Source: Firmicutes bacterium ZCTH02-B6
GTDB lineage: Bacteria > Bacillota > Limnochordia > Limnochordales > ZCTH02-B6
Direction: 5' to 3'
Length of the DNA: 26,944 nt
Assembly (NCBI GenBank): GCA_002159155.1
Contig: LZRQ01000031.1
Location: forward strand, 1-26,944
Shown: piece by piece, positions 1-7,977 of the stretch
Layout of the letters: each line of letters opens with the position of its first letter
Position numbering within the stretch: the first letter of the stretch is position 1
Made by a program: the position numbers and the translations under genes
Notes under the pieces: model-generated
The model's database searches: none
The model's input: the letters and a program-made list of their open reading frames with translations, nothing else
What the model was told of the DNA's origin: nothing

Positions 1-147
1 GAGCAGGTCAAGTACGCGGTGGAGAGTCAGTGCGGCCTCGAAGTCGCACGGGTTAACGTGCATGTCGTGGGCGTTCGCGTCGACGACAAGGCGACGCCTG
101 CCCCCGCCGCCGGCCCGCGCCATCGCCGGCAACCCACCCGCCGATAA
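1..147 (+). CDS. Asp23/Gls24 family protein (YloU-like), 3' end only
   Basis: This open frame enters from the left edge and ends at a TAA at 145-147, giving the last 48 residues. The visible part reads EQVKYAVESQCGLEVARVNV followed by a VVGVRV strand, which resembles the C-terminal alpha/beta end of Asp23 (alkaline shock) proteins. It then runs into a basic, proline- and arginine-rich tail. In Firmicutes the Asp23 gene yloU sits directly before yloV (fakA), as here, which supports the call. The function of YloU-type proteins is poorly known; some Asp23 proteins are membrane-associated and linked to envelope stress. The N-terminal part lies outside the window, so length and start cannot be judged. 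Confidence 0.75.
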   Translation, partial: EQVKYAVESQCGLEVARVNVHVVGVRVDDKATPAPAAGPRHRRQPTRR

Positions 148-167
148 CATCAAGGAGGTTTGGCGGG

Positions 168-1949
168 TTGGCGCCAAGGCGACTGACAGCCGGATTGTTT
201 CACGAGCTTATCGCGGCCGGAGCGGCCTATTTGGAGCAGCGCAAGGAAACGGTCAATTCCCTCAATGTTTTTCCCGTGCCCGATGGGGACACGGGCACCA
301 ACATGGCGCTTACCCTTGCCGCGGCCCGCAAGGAGCTGGGCGGCGCGGCCGGGCTGCCCCTCGGTGAGGCGGCCCAGCGCTTTGCCCGGGGAGCGTTGCT
401 GGGGGCTCGCGGCAACTCGGGCGTCATCTTGTCTCAGTTCTTGCGGGGCTTTGCCCAGGGCTTGGCGGGGCTTGAGACCGCGGGCCCACGGGAGCTGGCG
501 GCGGCCTTCGCCTCCGCAACGGAAACGGCCTACCGCGCTGTCATCAAGCCCGTGGAGGGCACTATGCTGACGGTTGGCCGCGGTGCGTCCGATGCGGCCG
601 GGCGTGCAGCGCACGAGGGCAAGGACCTGGAGCAGGTCCTCGAGGCGGCTCTCCGTGGGGCCAAGGAAGCGTTGGCGCGCACGCCGAGCCTGTTGCCGGT
701 ACTCGCGCGGGCCGGTGTTGTGGATGCGGGCGGTCAAGGGTTTGTGTTCTTCTTGGAGGGGATCTTGGCCGCAGTCCGCGGGGAGGCGCCGGCCCCGTCC
801 GTCATGCCCGAGCCGGAGACTTTCGCCCCGCGGTTGGGCGCCACTGCCGATGTCCAACTGCACAGCGCCATCACCCACGAATTCGTCGAGCATCGGTATT
901 GCACCGAATTCCTGATCCGGGGGTCCAACCTCGACCTGGACGAGATTCAGAGAGAGCTAGAGCCCCTAGGCGACAGTCTACTGGTCGTGGGCGACAGCGA
1001 GCTTGTCAAGGTGCACGTGCATACCAACCATCCGGGCCGGGCCCTGGAAATCGGCACGGCACGCGGTGAGCTGCTCAACGTCTCCGTCGCGAACATGCAG
1101 GAACAAAACCGGGTGGCCGCATCCCACAACCAGGCCGAGAGCCCGGGCGCCGTCGCCCATGTCCACGCGGTCCCAGAGAGGGTGCGGGGGACGGCCGCGG
1201 CTCAGGAGCCCCGCGCAGACGCACACCAGTACCGGGAGGCTAGCTCGCCCGGCACGGCGGTGTACGGTCATCCCGGAGCTGACGGCTTGTCCAAGGAGAT
1301 TGGGGTCGTTGCGGTGGCGCAAGGGGACGGATGGCGCCAGTTGTTGGAGTCGCTCGGTGTGGACCAGGTGGTGCCCGGAGGCCAGACCATGAACCCGAGC
1401 GCGGCGGAACTGGTGGCCGCCATTGAAGCTGTTGACGCCCGGCATGTGGTGGTGCTGCCCAACAACAGCAACATCGTGTTTACCGCCCGCCAAGCGGTGG
1501 AGCTGACTGACCGCCATGTGCACGTTGTGCCGACGCGGACAGCGGCGGCCGGGGTGGCAGCCATGATGGCCTACACCCCTGAGGGAGATCCCGAGACGGT
1601 GGCTAGAACGATGAGCGAGGCGGCCGAGCGGGTGCGTACCGCCGAGGTAACGTACGCGGTTCGGGACAGCGAGGCATGGGACACCCCCGTACGGGCCGGG
1701 GACTGCATCGCGCTGGTCGGAGGCGAGGTGCGGGCCGTCTCCGCTGACCCCGAAACGGCGGCTTTATCGGCGCTCAGAGCCATGGTGACTCCCGAGGACT
1801 CGCTCATCTCCATCTACTACGGCCAAGACGTGGAAGCCGGCGCAGCAGAGGCGCTGGCCGCGAAGGTCCGGGCCGAGTGGCCCGCGTGCGACGTCGAGGT
1901 GTACATGGGCGGCCAACCCGTCTATTACTACATTCTCTCGGTTGAATAG
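168..1949 (+). CDS. fakA: Fatty acid kinase catalytic subunit FakA (DAK2/DhaL domain, YloV family)
   Basis: FakA phosphorylates fatty acids held by a FakB protein, giving acyl-phosphate for phospholipid synthesis. The start is TTG at 168, nine bases after AAGGAGG at 152-158. The N-terminal DhaL kinase domain carries the nucleotide/Mg motif NVFPVPDGDTGTNM, with D39 and D41 as the expected metal ligands. The middle domain keeps C245 and the KVHVH motif (H283, H285), matching the zinc site known in FakA. The C-terminal domain (about 380-593) has the DegV-like fold expected to dock FakB and ends in YYYILSVE. At 593 residues it is longer than the usual ~550; the extra length is a His/Ala/Pro-rich linker at roughly 310-375. 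The next gene is a FakB candidate, which strengthens the call. Confidence 0.9.
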   Translation: MAPRRLTAGLFHELIAAGAAYLEQRKETVNSLNVFPVPDGDTGTNMALTLAAARKELGGAAGLPLGEAAQRFARGALLGARGNSGVILSQFLRGFAQGLAGLETAGPRELAAAFASATETAYRAVIKPVEGTMLTVGRGASDAAGRAAHEGKDLEQVLEAALRGAKEALARTPSLLPVLARAGVVDAGGQGFVFFLEGILAAVRGEAPAPSVMPEPETFAPRLGATADVQLHSAITHEFVEHRYCTEFLIRGSNLDLDEIQRELEPLGDSLLVVGDSELVKVHVHTNHPGRALEIGTARGELLNVSVANMQEQNRVAASHNQAESPGAVAHVHAVPERVRGTAAAQEPRADAHQYREASSPGTAVYGHPGADGLSKEIGVVAVAQGDGWRQLLESLGVDQVVPGGQTMNPSAAELVAAIEAVDARHVVVLPNNSNIVFTARQAVELTDRHVHVVPTRTAAAGVAAMMAYTPEGDPETVARTMSEAAERVRTAEVTYAVRDSEAWDTPVRAGDCIALVGGEVRAVSADPETAALSALRAMVTPEDSLISIYYGQDVEAGAAEALAAKVRAEWPACDVEVYMGGQPVYYYILSVE

Positions 1950-2023
1950 CGGTGCCGCTGTGCCGCCGTGCCAATACGGCCGTGGGCGCAGGGGCGGTGT
2001 CGCGGTGGAAGGGAGCTGGATTC

Positions 2024-2863
2024 ATGGCCGACATTTGTGTGGTGACCGACAGCGGCGCCGACATCCCCAAAGACCTCGCCAGCGAGCTTGGGATCCGCGT
2101 CGTGCCCCTGACTATCCACTTCGGTGACGAGGAGCGGCGCGACGGCGTCGATTTGACTCCTGAGGAATTTTTCCGGCGCCTGCGGGCGGGAGAGCTTTCC
2201 CGGACGACGCAGCCGTCGCCGGCCGAGTTTGAAAAGGTGTACCGCGCCTTGGCCGAGGAAGGGGTCGGCGCCATCATCTCCTGCCACCTCTCCGCGGAAC
2301 TGAGCGGTACCATGCAGTCGGCCACGCTGGCCGCGCAGATGGTGGACGTGCCCGTCCACGTGGTGGACACTCGCTCGGCGTCCATGGGCATCGGTCTGAT
2401 TGCCATCGAAGCGGCTAGGCTCGCCCGGCGAGGCGCGCGAGTCGATGAGATCCTGGCACGCGTGCGGGAGATCATTGCTAGTCAGCGGGTCTTGTTCATG
2501 GTTGACACTCTCGAGTATTTGCAGCGCAACGGCCGGATCGGTAAGGCGCAGGCCTTTCTCGGCGGGCTACTCAGCGTCAAGCCGCTACTCACCATCGATA
2601 ACGGCGTCGTCGCCCCCTTGGAGCGTGCTCGCGGCCACGCCAAGGCGGTGTCCCGTCTGCTGGAGCGCATGGCTGAGCTGGCCGGCGACCGGCCGCAGCG
2701 GGTCGCGATCATGCACGGCGACGCTCCGGCCGAAGCGACAGCGCTGGCGGAACAAATCCGCGCGCGCATCCGGGTGGACGAGCTGTTTATGGCCATGCTC
2801 GGCCCCACCATCGGGACCCACGCGGGACCAGGCACGCTGGGAGTCGTTTTCTATCCCGCCTGA
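2024..2863 (+). CDS. DegV family fatty-acid-binding protein (FakB-like)
   Basis: DegV/FakB proteins bind a fatty acid and present it to FakA for phosphorylation. The chosen start is ATG 2024, eight bases after GGAAGGGAG (2007-2015). An in-frame GTG at 1952 would add 24 residues that look non-homologous. The 279-residue product has the family marks in order: VVTDSGADIP at the N terminus, TTQPS (61-65), SAELSGT (90-96), the YLQRNGRIGKAQAFLGGLL segment, and the C-terminal GTHAGPGTLGVVF loop, whose His is expected to contact the carboxylate. It lies 74 bases downstream of fakA, so the two probably form one transcription unit. Which fatty acid it prefers cannot be read from sequence. Confidence 0.9.
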   Translation: MADICVVTDSGADIPKDLASELGIRVVPLTIHFGDEERRDGVDLTPEEFFRRLRAGELSRTTQPSPAEFEKVYRALAEEGVGAIISCHLSAELSGTMQSATLAAQMVDVPVHVVDTRSASMGIGLIAIEAARLARRGARVDEILARVREIIASQRVLFMVDTLEYLQRNGRIGKAQAFLGGLLSVKPLLTIDNGVVAPLERARGHAKAVSRLLERMAELAGDRPQRVAIMHGDAPAEATALAEQIRARIRVDELFMAMLGPTIGTHAGPGTLGVVFYPA

Positions 2864-2892
2864 AAGCTGACGTCCGAAACCGGAGGACGCCC

Positions 2893-5019
2893 ATGGCGGT
2901 CGACGTGTTGGATGAACCGGTGACCGCGGTGCCAGGGATCGGCGCGGCGCGGGCGGCACGCCTAAAACGGTTGGGAATTCAGAGCGTAGGGGAACTGCTG
3001 CGGCACACGCCGCGCCGTCACGTGGATCTGCGGGAGACGACGACGGTGAGGGCGCTGACCGAAGGGGTCCCGGTGACCGTGGTCGGGACCATTGGTCCCG
3101 TCAGTTGGCGGCCGGCAGGCTCCGAACCCGGGCTGTGGGTCGGGCAGGCGTCCCTCACCGACGATCTCGGGGACACGCTGGAGTTGGTCTGGTTTGCCCG
3201 GGCGCCGGCCGGACGGCGGCGCCCGGCGCGCTTCCCGGTCCAGGTAATTCCCGGCCAAAGGGCCGCCGTCAGCGGGCGGGCCGAGCGCGCGCCCGGGCGG
3301 GGCTGGCGCATGCGCCACCCGGAATTGGAGTCGGTGGTTGAGGCGGCCGGCAGTGCGCCGTTGCATACCGGTCGCCTCGTGCCGCAATATCCGCTGACGG
3401 AGGGCTTGACGCAGCGGCTTATGCGGCGCATGGTACGGGATGCCCTGGCGTATGCCACGGGACGGATTCAAGAACCGCTGCCGAGCCTGCTCCTCACCGA
3501 GACCGGCTTGCCGTCCAAGGAGCAAGCCTTGCACTGGCTACATTTTCCTGACAACCCCGCGCGTCTTGTGGCCGCCCAGCGTCGGCTAGCCTTCGAAGAG
3601 TTGTTGCTCCTTCGCTGCGCGGCCCGGTTGCGCCGTTCTGCCGCCAGCGCCGCCACGGGCTGGCCGCTGCCACCGCCGGGGCCGCTGGTCACGCAGTGGT
3701 TCCAGCGGATCCCGTTTGTCCCCACGAACGCCCAGCGGCGGGCCATCGCCGACATTGAACGGGACCTACGCGGGCGTCATCCCATGCAACGGCTGCTGCA
3801 AGGGGATGTGGGCAGCGGCAAGACGCTGGTCGCCGCCTACGTGCTCTTGCGCGCCGCCGAGCAAGGACTGCAGGCGGCGCTTCTTGCCCCTAGCGACATC
3901 CTGGCGCAGCAGCACGCCGCGACACTGGGCGCGTGGTTTGCCCCCCTGGGTGTCCGGGTCAAGCTTCTGCGGGGGGCGACCCCGCGTGAGGAGCGCGAAA
4001 CCATTTTGGGCGAACTCGCGCGAGGCGAGCCCGTGGTCGTGGTGGGGACGCACGCCCTTTTGCATCCGGATGTTTCGTTTACCCGCCTGGCGGCTGTGGT
4101 GGTGGACGAGCAGCACCGCTTCGGCGTGCGCCAGCGCGCGGCGTTGATGGCCCACGAGCGGCCGCCGCATCTTTTAGTCGTGAGCGCCACGCCCATCCCG
4201 CGGACGCTGGCCCTATGCCTGTATGGCGACCTGGACCTCACTGTACTCGACGAGACGCCCCCTGGCCGCCTTCCCGTCGATACCCGCTGGGTGCGGCCGC
4301 CCCGCCGCCAGGAAGTGTATCGTTTTCTGCGCCGGATGGTGGAGGAGGAAGGCCGCCAGGCGTTTGTCGTGTTCCCGGCCATCGGCGCCGAAGGGGACGG
4401 GGAAGAGTTCGGAGAGGGCGGCGACGAAACCCAGGCACTGACGGCGGCACGGCGGCTGGCGCAGGGGCCCCTCGCAGGTCTGAGCGTCGGGCTCGTACAC
4501 GGACGGCAGCCTGCCGCACAGCAGGCCGAGACCATGGCCCGCTTTCGCGCGGGCCAGCTGCAAGTGCTGCTGGCAACCAGCGTGGTGGAGGTCGGCGTCG
4601 ACGTGCCCAACGCGTCGGTTATGGTCATCGAAGGCGCTGATCGGTTTGGCTTAGCCCAGTTGCACCAGCTGCGGGGCCGGGTCGGGCGCGGCGGGGGGCA
4701 GGCCTACTGCTTCCTGATCGCTGAGCCCACCACAGCGGCTGCTCGGCAGCGCCTGCAGATGATGCGGACCACCCACGACGGTTTTACCCTCGCACAGGCG
4801 GACTTGGAGTTGCGGGGGCCAGGGGAGCTTTTCGGCCTCAGGCAGTCGGGCCTGCCCGATCTGCCCGTGCTCGCATGGCCGCACGACCCGGGGCTGCTCG
4901 CGGCCGTGGAGCGGTGGGCGGAGCGTCTCGCCGACGGAAGCGGGGCGGATCCGGGGCTTTTGCGGGCAGCAGCCCGGCGCTTTGGCGTCGCCGGATTCCC
5001 GGGGGGATTGGGGGCATGA
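2893..5019 (+). CDS. recG: ATP-dependent DNA helicase RecG
   Basis: RecG is a monomeric superfamily 2 helicase that regresses stalled replication forks and branch-migrates recombination intermediates. The start ATG 2893 follows GGAGGA (2882-2887). The N-terminal part has a helix-hairpin-helix-like stretch (GIGAARAARLKRLGIQSVGE) and the OB-fold wedge domain. The helicase core has Walker A GDVGSGKT (304-311), the DEQH box (405-408) followed by RFGVRQR, motif III SATPIPRTLAL, and the C-terminal motif QLHQLRGRVGRG typical of RecG/Mfd. At 708 residues it is slightly above the family's usual ~680. It ends three bases before rsmD, suggesting co-transcription. All motifs appear intact. Confidence 0.96.
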   Translation: MAVDVLDEPVTAVPGIGAARAARLKRLGIQSVGELLRHTPRRHVDLRETTTVRALTEGVPVTVVGTIGPVSWRPAGSEPGLWVGQASLTDDLGDTLELVWFARAPAGRRRPARFPVQVIPGQRAAVSGRAERAPGRGWRMRHPELESVVEAAGSAPLHTGRLVPQYPLTEGLTQRLMRRMVRDALAYATGRIQEPLPSLLLTETGLPSKEQALHWLHFPDNPARLVAAQRRLAFEELLLLRCAARLRRSAASAATGWPLPPPGPLVTQWFQRIPFVPTNAQRRAIADIERDLRGRHPMQRLLQGDVGSGKTLVAAYVLLRAAEQGLQAALLAPSDILAQQHAATLGAWFAPLGVRVKLLRGATPREERETILGELARGEPVVVVGTHALLHPDVSFTRLAAVVVDEQHRFGVRQRAALMAHERPPHLLVVSATPIPRTLALCLYGDLDLTVLDETPPGRLPVDTRWVRPPRRQEVYRFLRRMVEEEGRQAFVVFPAIGAEGDGEEFGEGGDETQALTAARRLAQGPLAGLSVGLVHGRQPAAQQAETMARFRAGQLQVLLATSVVEVGVDVPNASVMVIEGADRFGLAQLHQLRGRVGRGGGQAYCFLIAEPTTAAARQRLQMMRTTHDGFTLAQADLELRGPGELFGLRQSGLPDLPVLAWPHDPGLLAAVERWAERLADGSGADPGLLRAAARRFGVAGFPGGLGA

Positions 5020-5022
5020 GGG

Positions 5023-5658
5023 ATGCGGGTCATCGGCGGGCGCTGCCGGGGGATGCGTCTGCAGCCGGTTCCGGGCACCACGACGCGGCCTACGGCTGAT
5101 CGAGTGAAGGAGTCGCTCTTCAACATCCTCGCCCCGTGGGTGGCCGATGCCAGGGTGTTGGACTTGTTCGCGGGTACCGGGGCGCTCGGGATTGAGGCCC
5201 TGAGCCGGGGCGCGAGAGAGGCCGTGTTTGTTGAGCGGGACGCCCAGGCCTTGCGGGTCCTGCGTGCGAACCTGAGGCACACCAAGCTGGAGGAGCTGGC
5301 TGAGATCCGCGCCGGAGACGTGGCGAGAGAATTGCTCCGACTGGGAAGCCAAGGGCGCGCGTTTGACTTGGTGTTTCTCGATCCGCCCTACCGCCAAGGG
5401 CTTGTCCCTCCGACATTGGCTTCGCTGGCAGCCAACGGACTGGTGGCGCCCGGCGGCTGGATCGTGGTGGAGCACGACGGGCGAGAGGAAATGCCAGAGC
5501 AGGCAGCGAATCTCGCAAGAGTCCGCACAGTCCGCTACGGCGACACCGCGCTGACCTTTTTTCGGCCTGGCGACGACCACACGGCGCCGGACGACACACC
5601 CGCGGCTGCCTCGCCGACCGACCCCCAGGAGACTGGCGGCCACGAGGGGGGCAGATGA
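5023..5658 (+). CDS. rsmD: 16S rRNA (guanine-966-N2)-methyltransferase RsmD
   Basis: RsmD methylates G966 of 16S rRNA using S-adenosylmethionine (SAM). The 211-residue protein starts with the family-typical MRVIGG/RGMRL stretch and TTRPTADRVKESLFNIL. The SAM-binding motif DLFAGTGALGIEALSRGA is present, and the catalytic DPPY lies at residues 120-123. The last ~28 residues are a low-complexity Asp/Pro/Thr/Gly tail that is not part of the methyltransferase fold. Translation is probably coupled on both sides: recG ends three bases before the start and the stop overlaps the coaD start region. The order rsmD-coaD is conserved in Firmicutes (ylbH-ylbI in B. subtilis). Confidence 0.95.
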   Translation: MRVIGGRCRGMRLQPVPGTTTRPTADRVKESLFNILAPWVADARVLDLFAGTGALGIEALSRGAREAVFVERDAQALRVLRANLRHTKLEELAEIRAGDVARELLRLGSQGRAFDLVFLDPPYRQGLVPPTLASLAANGLVAPGGWIVVEHDGREEMPEQAANLARVRTVRYGDTALTFFRPGDDHTAPDDTPAAASPTDPQETGGHEGGR

Positions 5659-6155
5659 TGCGCATCGCGGTCTGTCCTGGTAGTTTTGACCCGGTCACCC
5701 GTGGTCATGTGGACATCGTGGAGCGGGCTGCCCGCCTCTTCGATCTCCTCTACGTGGCAGTCTTGGACAACACCCGCAAGCAGGCGCTGTTTCCGGCGGA
5801 GGAACGGGTGGCGATGCTCCGGGAGGCAACCGCCCACCTACCCAACGTGTGCTGTGAAAGCTTCACCGGATTGGTAGTGGACTACGCGCAGAGCCGTGGC
5901 GCCGACGTGATCATCCGGGGTGTGCGGAGCCCGTCGGATTGCGAATACGAACTGCAAATGGCCGGCATGAACCGGGAGCTCGCGCCTGGTATCGAAACGC
6001 TGCTGTTGCCGACGAGCCCGGCGTATGCCCATGTGCGCTCAAGCCTTGTCAAGGAAGTGGCGGTGCTCGGCGGGTCCGTCGACGCATGGGTGCCGGAAAA
6101 CGTGAGCCGCCGCTTGCGGGAGCGCCTGCAGGCGAAGGGCGGTGCAGGGCGGTGA
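5658..6155 (+). CDS. coaD: Phosphopantetheine adenylyltransferase
   Basis: CoaD transfers AMP from ATP to 4'-phosphopantetheine, the penultimate step of coenzyme A synthesis. CoA in turn donates the arm carried by the AcpP encoded downstream. The N terminus reads MRIAVCPGSFDPVTRGH, with the nucleotidyltransferase TxGH motif, and the C-terminal half has the RSSLVKEVA segment that corresponds to the usual ISSTxVRE motif. Two adjacent in-frame ATGs exist (5655 and 5658); 5658 gives better spacing from GAGGGGG at 5644-5650 and a 165-residue protein of normal length. The start overlaps the rsmD stop. The stop overlaps the GTG of the next gene (GTGA at 6152-6155). Confidence 0.95.
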   Translation: MRIAVCPGSFDPVTRGHVDIVERAARLFDLLYVAVLDNTRKQALFPAEERVAMLREATAHLPNVCCESFTGLVVDYAQSRGADVIIRGVRSPSDCEYELQMAGMNRELAPGIETLLLPTSPAYAHVRSSLVKEVAVLGGSVDAWVPENVSRRLRERLQAKGGAGR

Positions 6156-6601
6156 ACCGGATCAATTTGTTGCTGTTGCTGGACAAGCTGGAGCAGATGG
6201 TTCAGGAGGCGCCGCGGATGCCTATCGGTAACCGGGCGCTGATCAACCCCGGCGAAATGCTGGAACTCATTTCCAAGATCCGGGAGACGCTGCCCGAGGA
6301 AGTCAAGCGTGCCGACAGGCTGGCTGCCGATACGGAGCGCCTGATCCAACAGGGGCAGTCGGAAGCCGAGCGCTTGGTCCGGGAGGCGGAGGCGTACGCG
6401 GCGCGCCTGGTGAGCGACTCTGAGGTGATCCGGCGCGCGCAAGCCGAGGCCAAAAAGATTATCGAGGAGGCCCAAAAGCGGGCCAAAGAGATCGAGGAAG
6501 GGGCCGACGCGTACGCCGACGGCGTGCTGCGCAACCTGCAGGAGGCGCTCGAGCGCACGCTTCGTACGGTCAAGAAAGGTCGCAGCGAACTACAGCGATG
6601 A
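6152..6601 (+). CDS. Conserved coiled-coil protein of unknown function next to coaD
   Basis: I cannot assign a function. The likely start is GTG 6152, overlapping the coaD stop by four bases, giving 149 residues; the frame is open further upstream but lies within coaD. The first ~50 residues (NRINLLLLLDKLEQMV, then PIGNRALINPGEMLELISKIRETLPEE) are leucine-rich and not repetitive. From about residue 50 the protein is a long charged helix rich in Ala, Glu, Arg and Gln, with heptad-like spacing typical of coiled coils. Such proteins are often labelled 'ATPase' or 'ATP synthase subunit B-like' because of the helix, but there is no P-loop and no clear membrane anchor. DivIVA-like or scaffold roles are possible but unproven. 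It runs convergent with ylbJ, only seven bases apart. Confidence 0.75.
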   Translation: MNRINLLLLLDKLEQMVQEAPRMPIGNRALINPGEMLELISKIRETLPEEVKRADRLAADTERLIQQGQSEAERLVREAEAYAARLVSDSEVIRRAQAEAKKIIEEAQKRAKEIEEGADAYADGVLRNLQEALERTLRTVKKGRSELQR

Positions 6602-6608
6602 GTTCCCA

Positions 6609-7853
6609 TTACCGCACGCGTGCCCAGAATGCCTGGAACCTGCCCACGGCCGCGCCAATGCCTACGACAAGCAGCAGTGCCAGCGCCATTTGTGTCGCGG
6701 TGGCGGTCGCATGAAACAAGCGGCCGCCGAAGGACAGCGGTTGCAGCGCCCATACCGGCGGGAGGACAGGCAGCGCCGTCCCTAAGGCGCCACTGCCCAG
6801 CCACGTGCCGGCAGGGCCGAGGACGACCCACGCAGTAAGGGCTGCCAGCACTGCGTGCAAAAAGCGTGCAAAGATATACGGCGCTAGGCGGATGTCGGTG
6901 CCGCGCAGCATAACCGCCACCTGCGCTTGCACCGACAGGCCGCTCCAGGCGATGATGCCGCTGGCGGCCGCGATCTTCTCCAAAAGGGGAGCAGCCGCCT
7001 CGCTGGCGGCCTTGGCGCCGATAGTGATCTCGACGACTCCGCGCACGAGGGCGTCGGCGATGCTCGGGTGCACATTGGCCACGGCGAGCGCCCAAGCCAA
7101 GAGCTGGCCCAACAGCGGCACGATGCCTGCGATAATCAGCACCTGCAGGATGACGGAAAACATGATGATGGAGCCGCCCACGAAGAGCAGCGTGTTCATG
7201 GAGTTCCGCACGGCGTCGCCGAACAGCTGCCCGATAGGCCGCCCGTCTCTTTCGCGGGCTTCTCGCAGCGCCGCTAACGCCCGCACGAGCAGCGGACCGG
7301 TGGCGCGGGTCTCGGTGGAAACAGGACCGCGGCGAGCGTGAAAACGCATCAGGAGCCCGACGCCGAACGCCCCCACGTAGTGGGCCAAGGCCAGCGTTCC
7401 CGCGAGCTCTGGTAAGGAGAACATACCGATGGCGACGGCGCCGGCCAGAAAGAGGGGATCGGCGGTGTTGGCGAAGCTGACGAGCCGCTCGCCCTCAGAC
7501 GCCGTACAGAGGTTGGCGCGGCGCAGATCGGCCGAGACTTTGGCTCCCAAAGGGTAACCCGCGGCTAGGCCGATGGCGACGGCAAAAGCGGCGGCGCCGG
7601 GCAGGCGAAAGAGCGGTCGCATGAGGGGTTCCAAGATGACGCCGATGAAGTGGATCACGCCGAGCCCCATCATGATTTCCGCCATGACGAAAAACGGCAG
7701 CAGCGCCGGGAATACCACTTCGAACCATAGCCGTAGGCCGGTCAAAGAGGCTGAAAAGGACGCCTCGGGGAAAAGAAGGATCATGGCGGTGACCAGCGAA
7801 GCCAGAGCAGCCAAGCCGTAGGCGGAGGCGGCTCTGCGGGCGGCTTGGGGCAA
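6609..7853 (-). CDS. ylbJ: Sporulation integral membrane protein YlbJ
   Basis: YlbJ is a polytopic membrane protein of the nucleoside-transporter 'gate' family; in B. subtilis it is made in the mother cell and needed for proper spore cortex formation. The 414-residue product is strongly hydrophobic, with about eight to ten predicted membrane segments. It has gate-like loops such as LPFFVMAEIMMGLGV, GLAAGYPLGAKVSADL and FANTADPLFLAGAVAIGMF, which are characteristic of YlbJ. The start is TTG (complement of 7851-7853), preceded on the minus strand by GGGAGGG. It is the only minus-strand gene in the left half and lies head-to-head with yceD. Its position beside coaD matches B. subtilis ylbI-ylbJ. 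Confidence 0.9.
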   Translation of the reverse strand: MPQAARRAASAYGLAALASLVTAMILLFPEASFSASLTGLRLWFEVVFPALLPFFVMAEIMMGLGVIHFIGVILEPLMRPLFRLPGAAAFAVAIGLAAGYPLGAKVSADLRRANLCTASEGERLVSFANTADPLFLAGAVAIGMFSLPELAGTLALAHYVGAFGVGLLMRFHARRGPVSTETRATGPLLVRALAALREARERDGRPIGQLFGDAVRNSMNTLLFVGGSIIMFSVILQVLIIAGIVPLLGQLLAWALAVANVHPSIADALVRGVVEITIGAKAASEAAAPLLEKIAAASGIIAWSGLSVQAQVAVMLRGTDIRLAPYIFARFLHAVLAALTAWVVLGPAGTWLGSGALGTALPVLPPVWALQPLSFGGRLFHATATATQMALALLLVVGIGAAVGRFQAFWARVR

Positions 7854-7875
7854 AGATGGTCCCTCCCGTCAGCTG

Positions 7876-7905
7876 ATCATACGAGCCGGCGGTGGGGGAT
7901 TATGC
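7876..7905 (-). promoter_or_regulatory. Possible sporulation-type (sigma-E/G) promoter for ylbJ
   Basis: On the minus strand GCATAATC (complement of 7898-7905) is followed after 14 bases by CGTATGAT (complement of 7876-7883). The first block fits the sigma-G -35 GHATR, and the spacing fits sigma-E/G promoters. The second block matches only five of eight positions of a CATACAAT-type -10. The implied transcript would start about 15 bases before the ylbJ TTG and include its ribosome site. The location is right, but the weak -10 makes this tentative. Confidence 0.3.
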
Positions 7906-7930
7906 TTTCCGAGCTGACAGGGGGTTTTCG

Positions 7931-7959
7931 TTGACACCCCTGGGGGCAGGCCGTATAAT
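7931..7959 (+). promoter_or_regulatory. Consensus sigma-A promoter for yceD-rpmF (and possibly plsX-fab)
   Basis: TTGACA (7931-7936) and TATAAT (7954-7959) are both perfect matches to the vegetative consensus and are separated by exactly 17 bases. Transcription should begin near 7966, only about a dozen bases before the yceD GTG at 7978, so the leader is extremely short. Confidence 0.9.
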
Positions 7960-7977
7960 TGGGGCGGTGAGACAGCG

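Noticed and set aside
4651..5643. Minus-strand open frame of 330 codons opposite recG and rsmD
   Set aside because: It crosses two clear genes, shows low-complexity Arg/Pro/His composition and no start signal.
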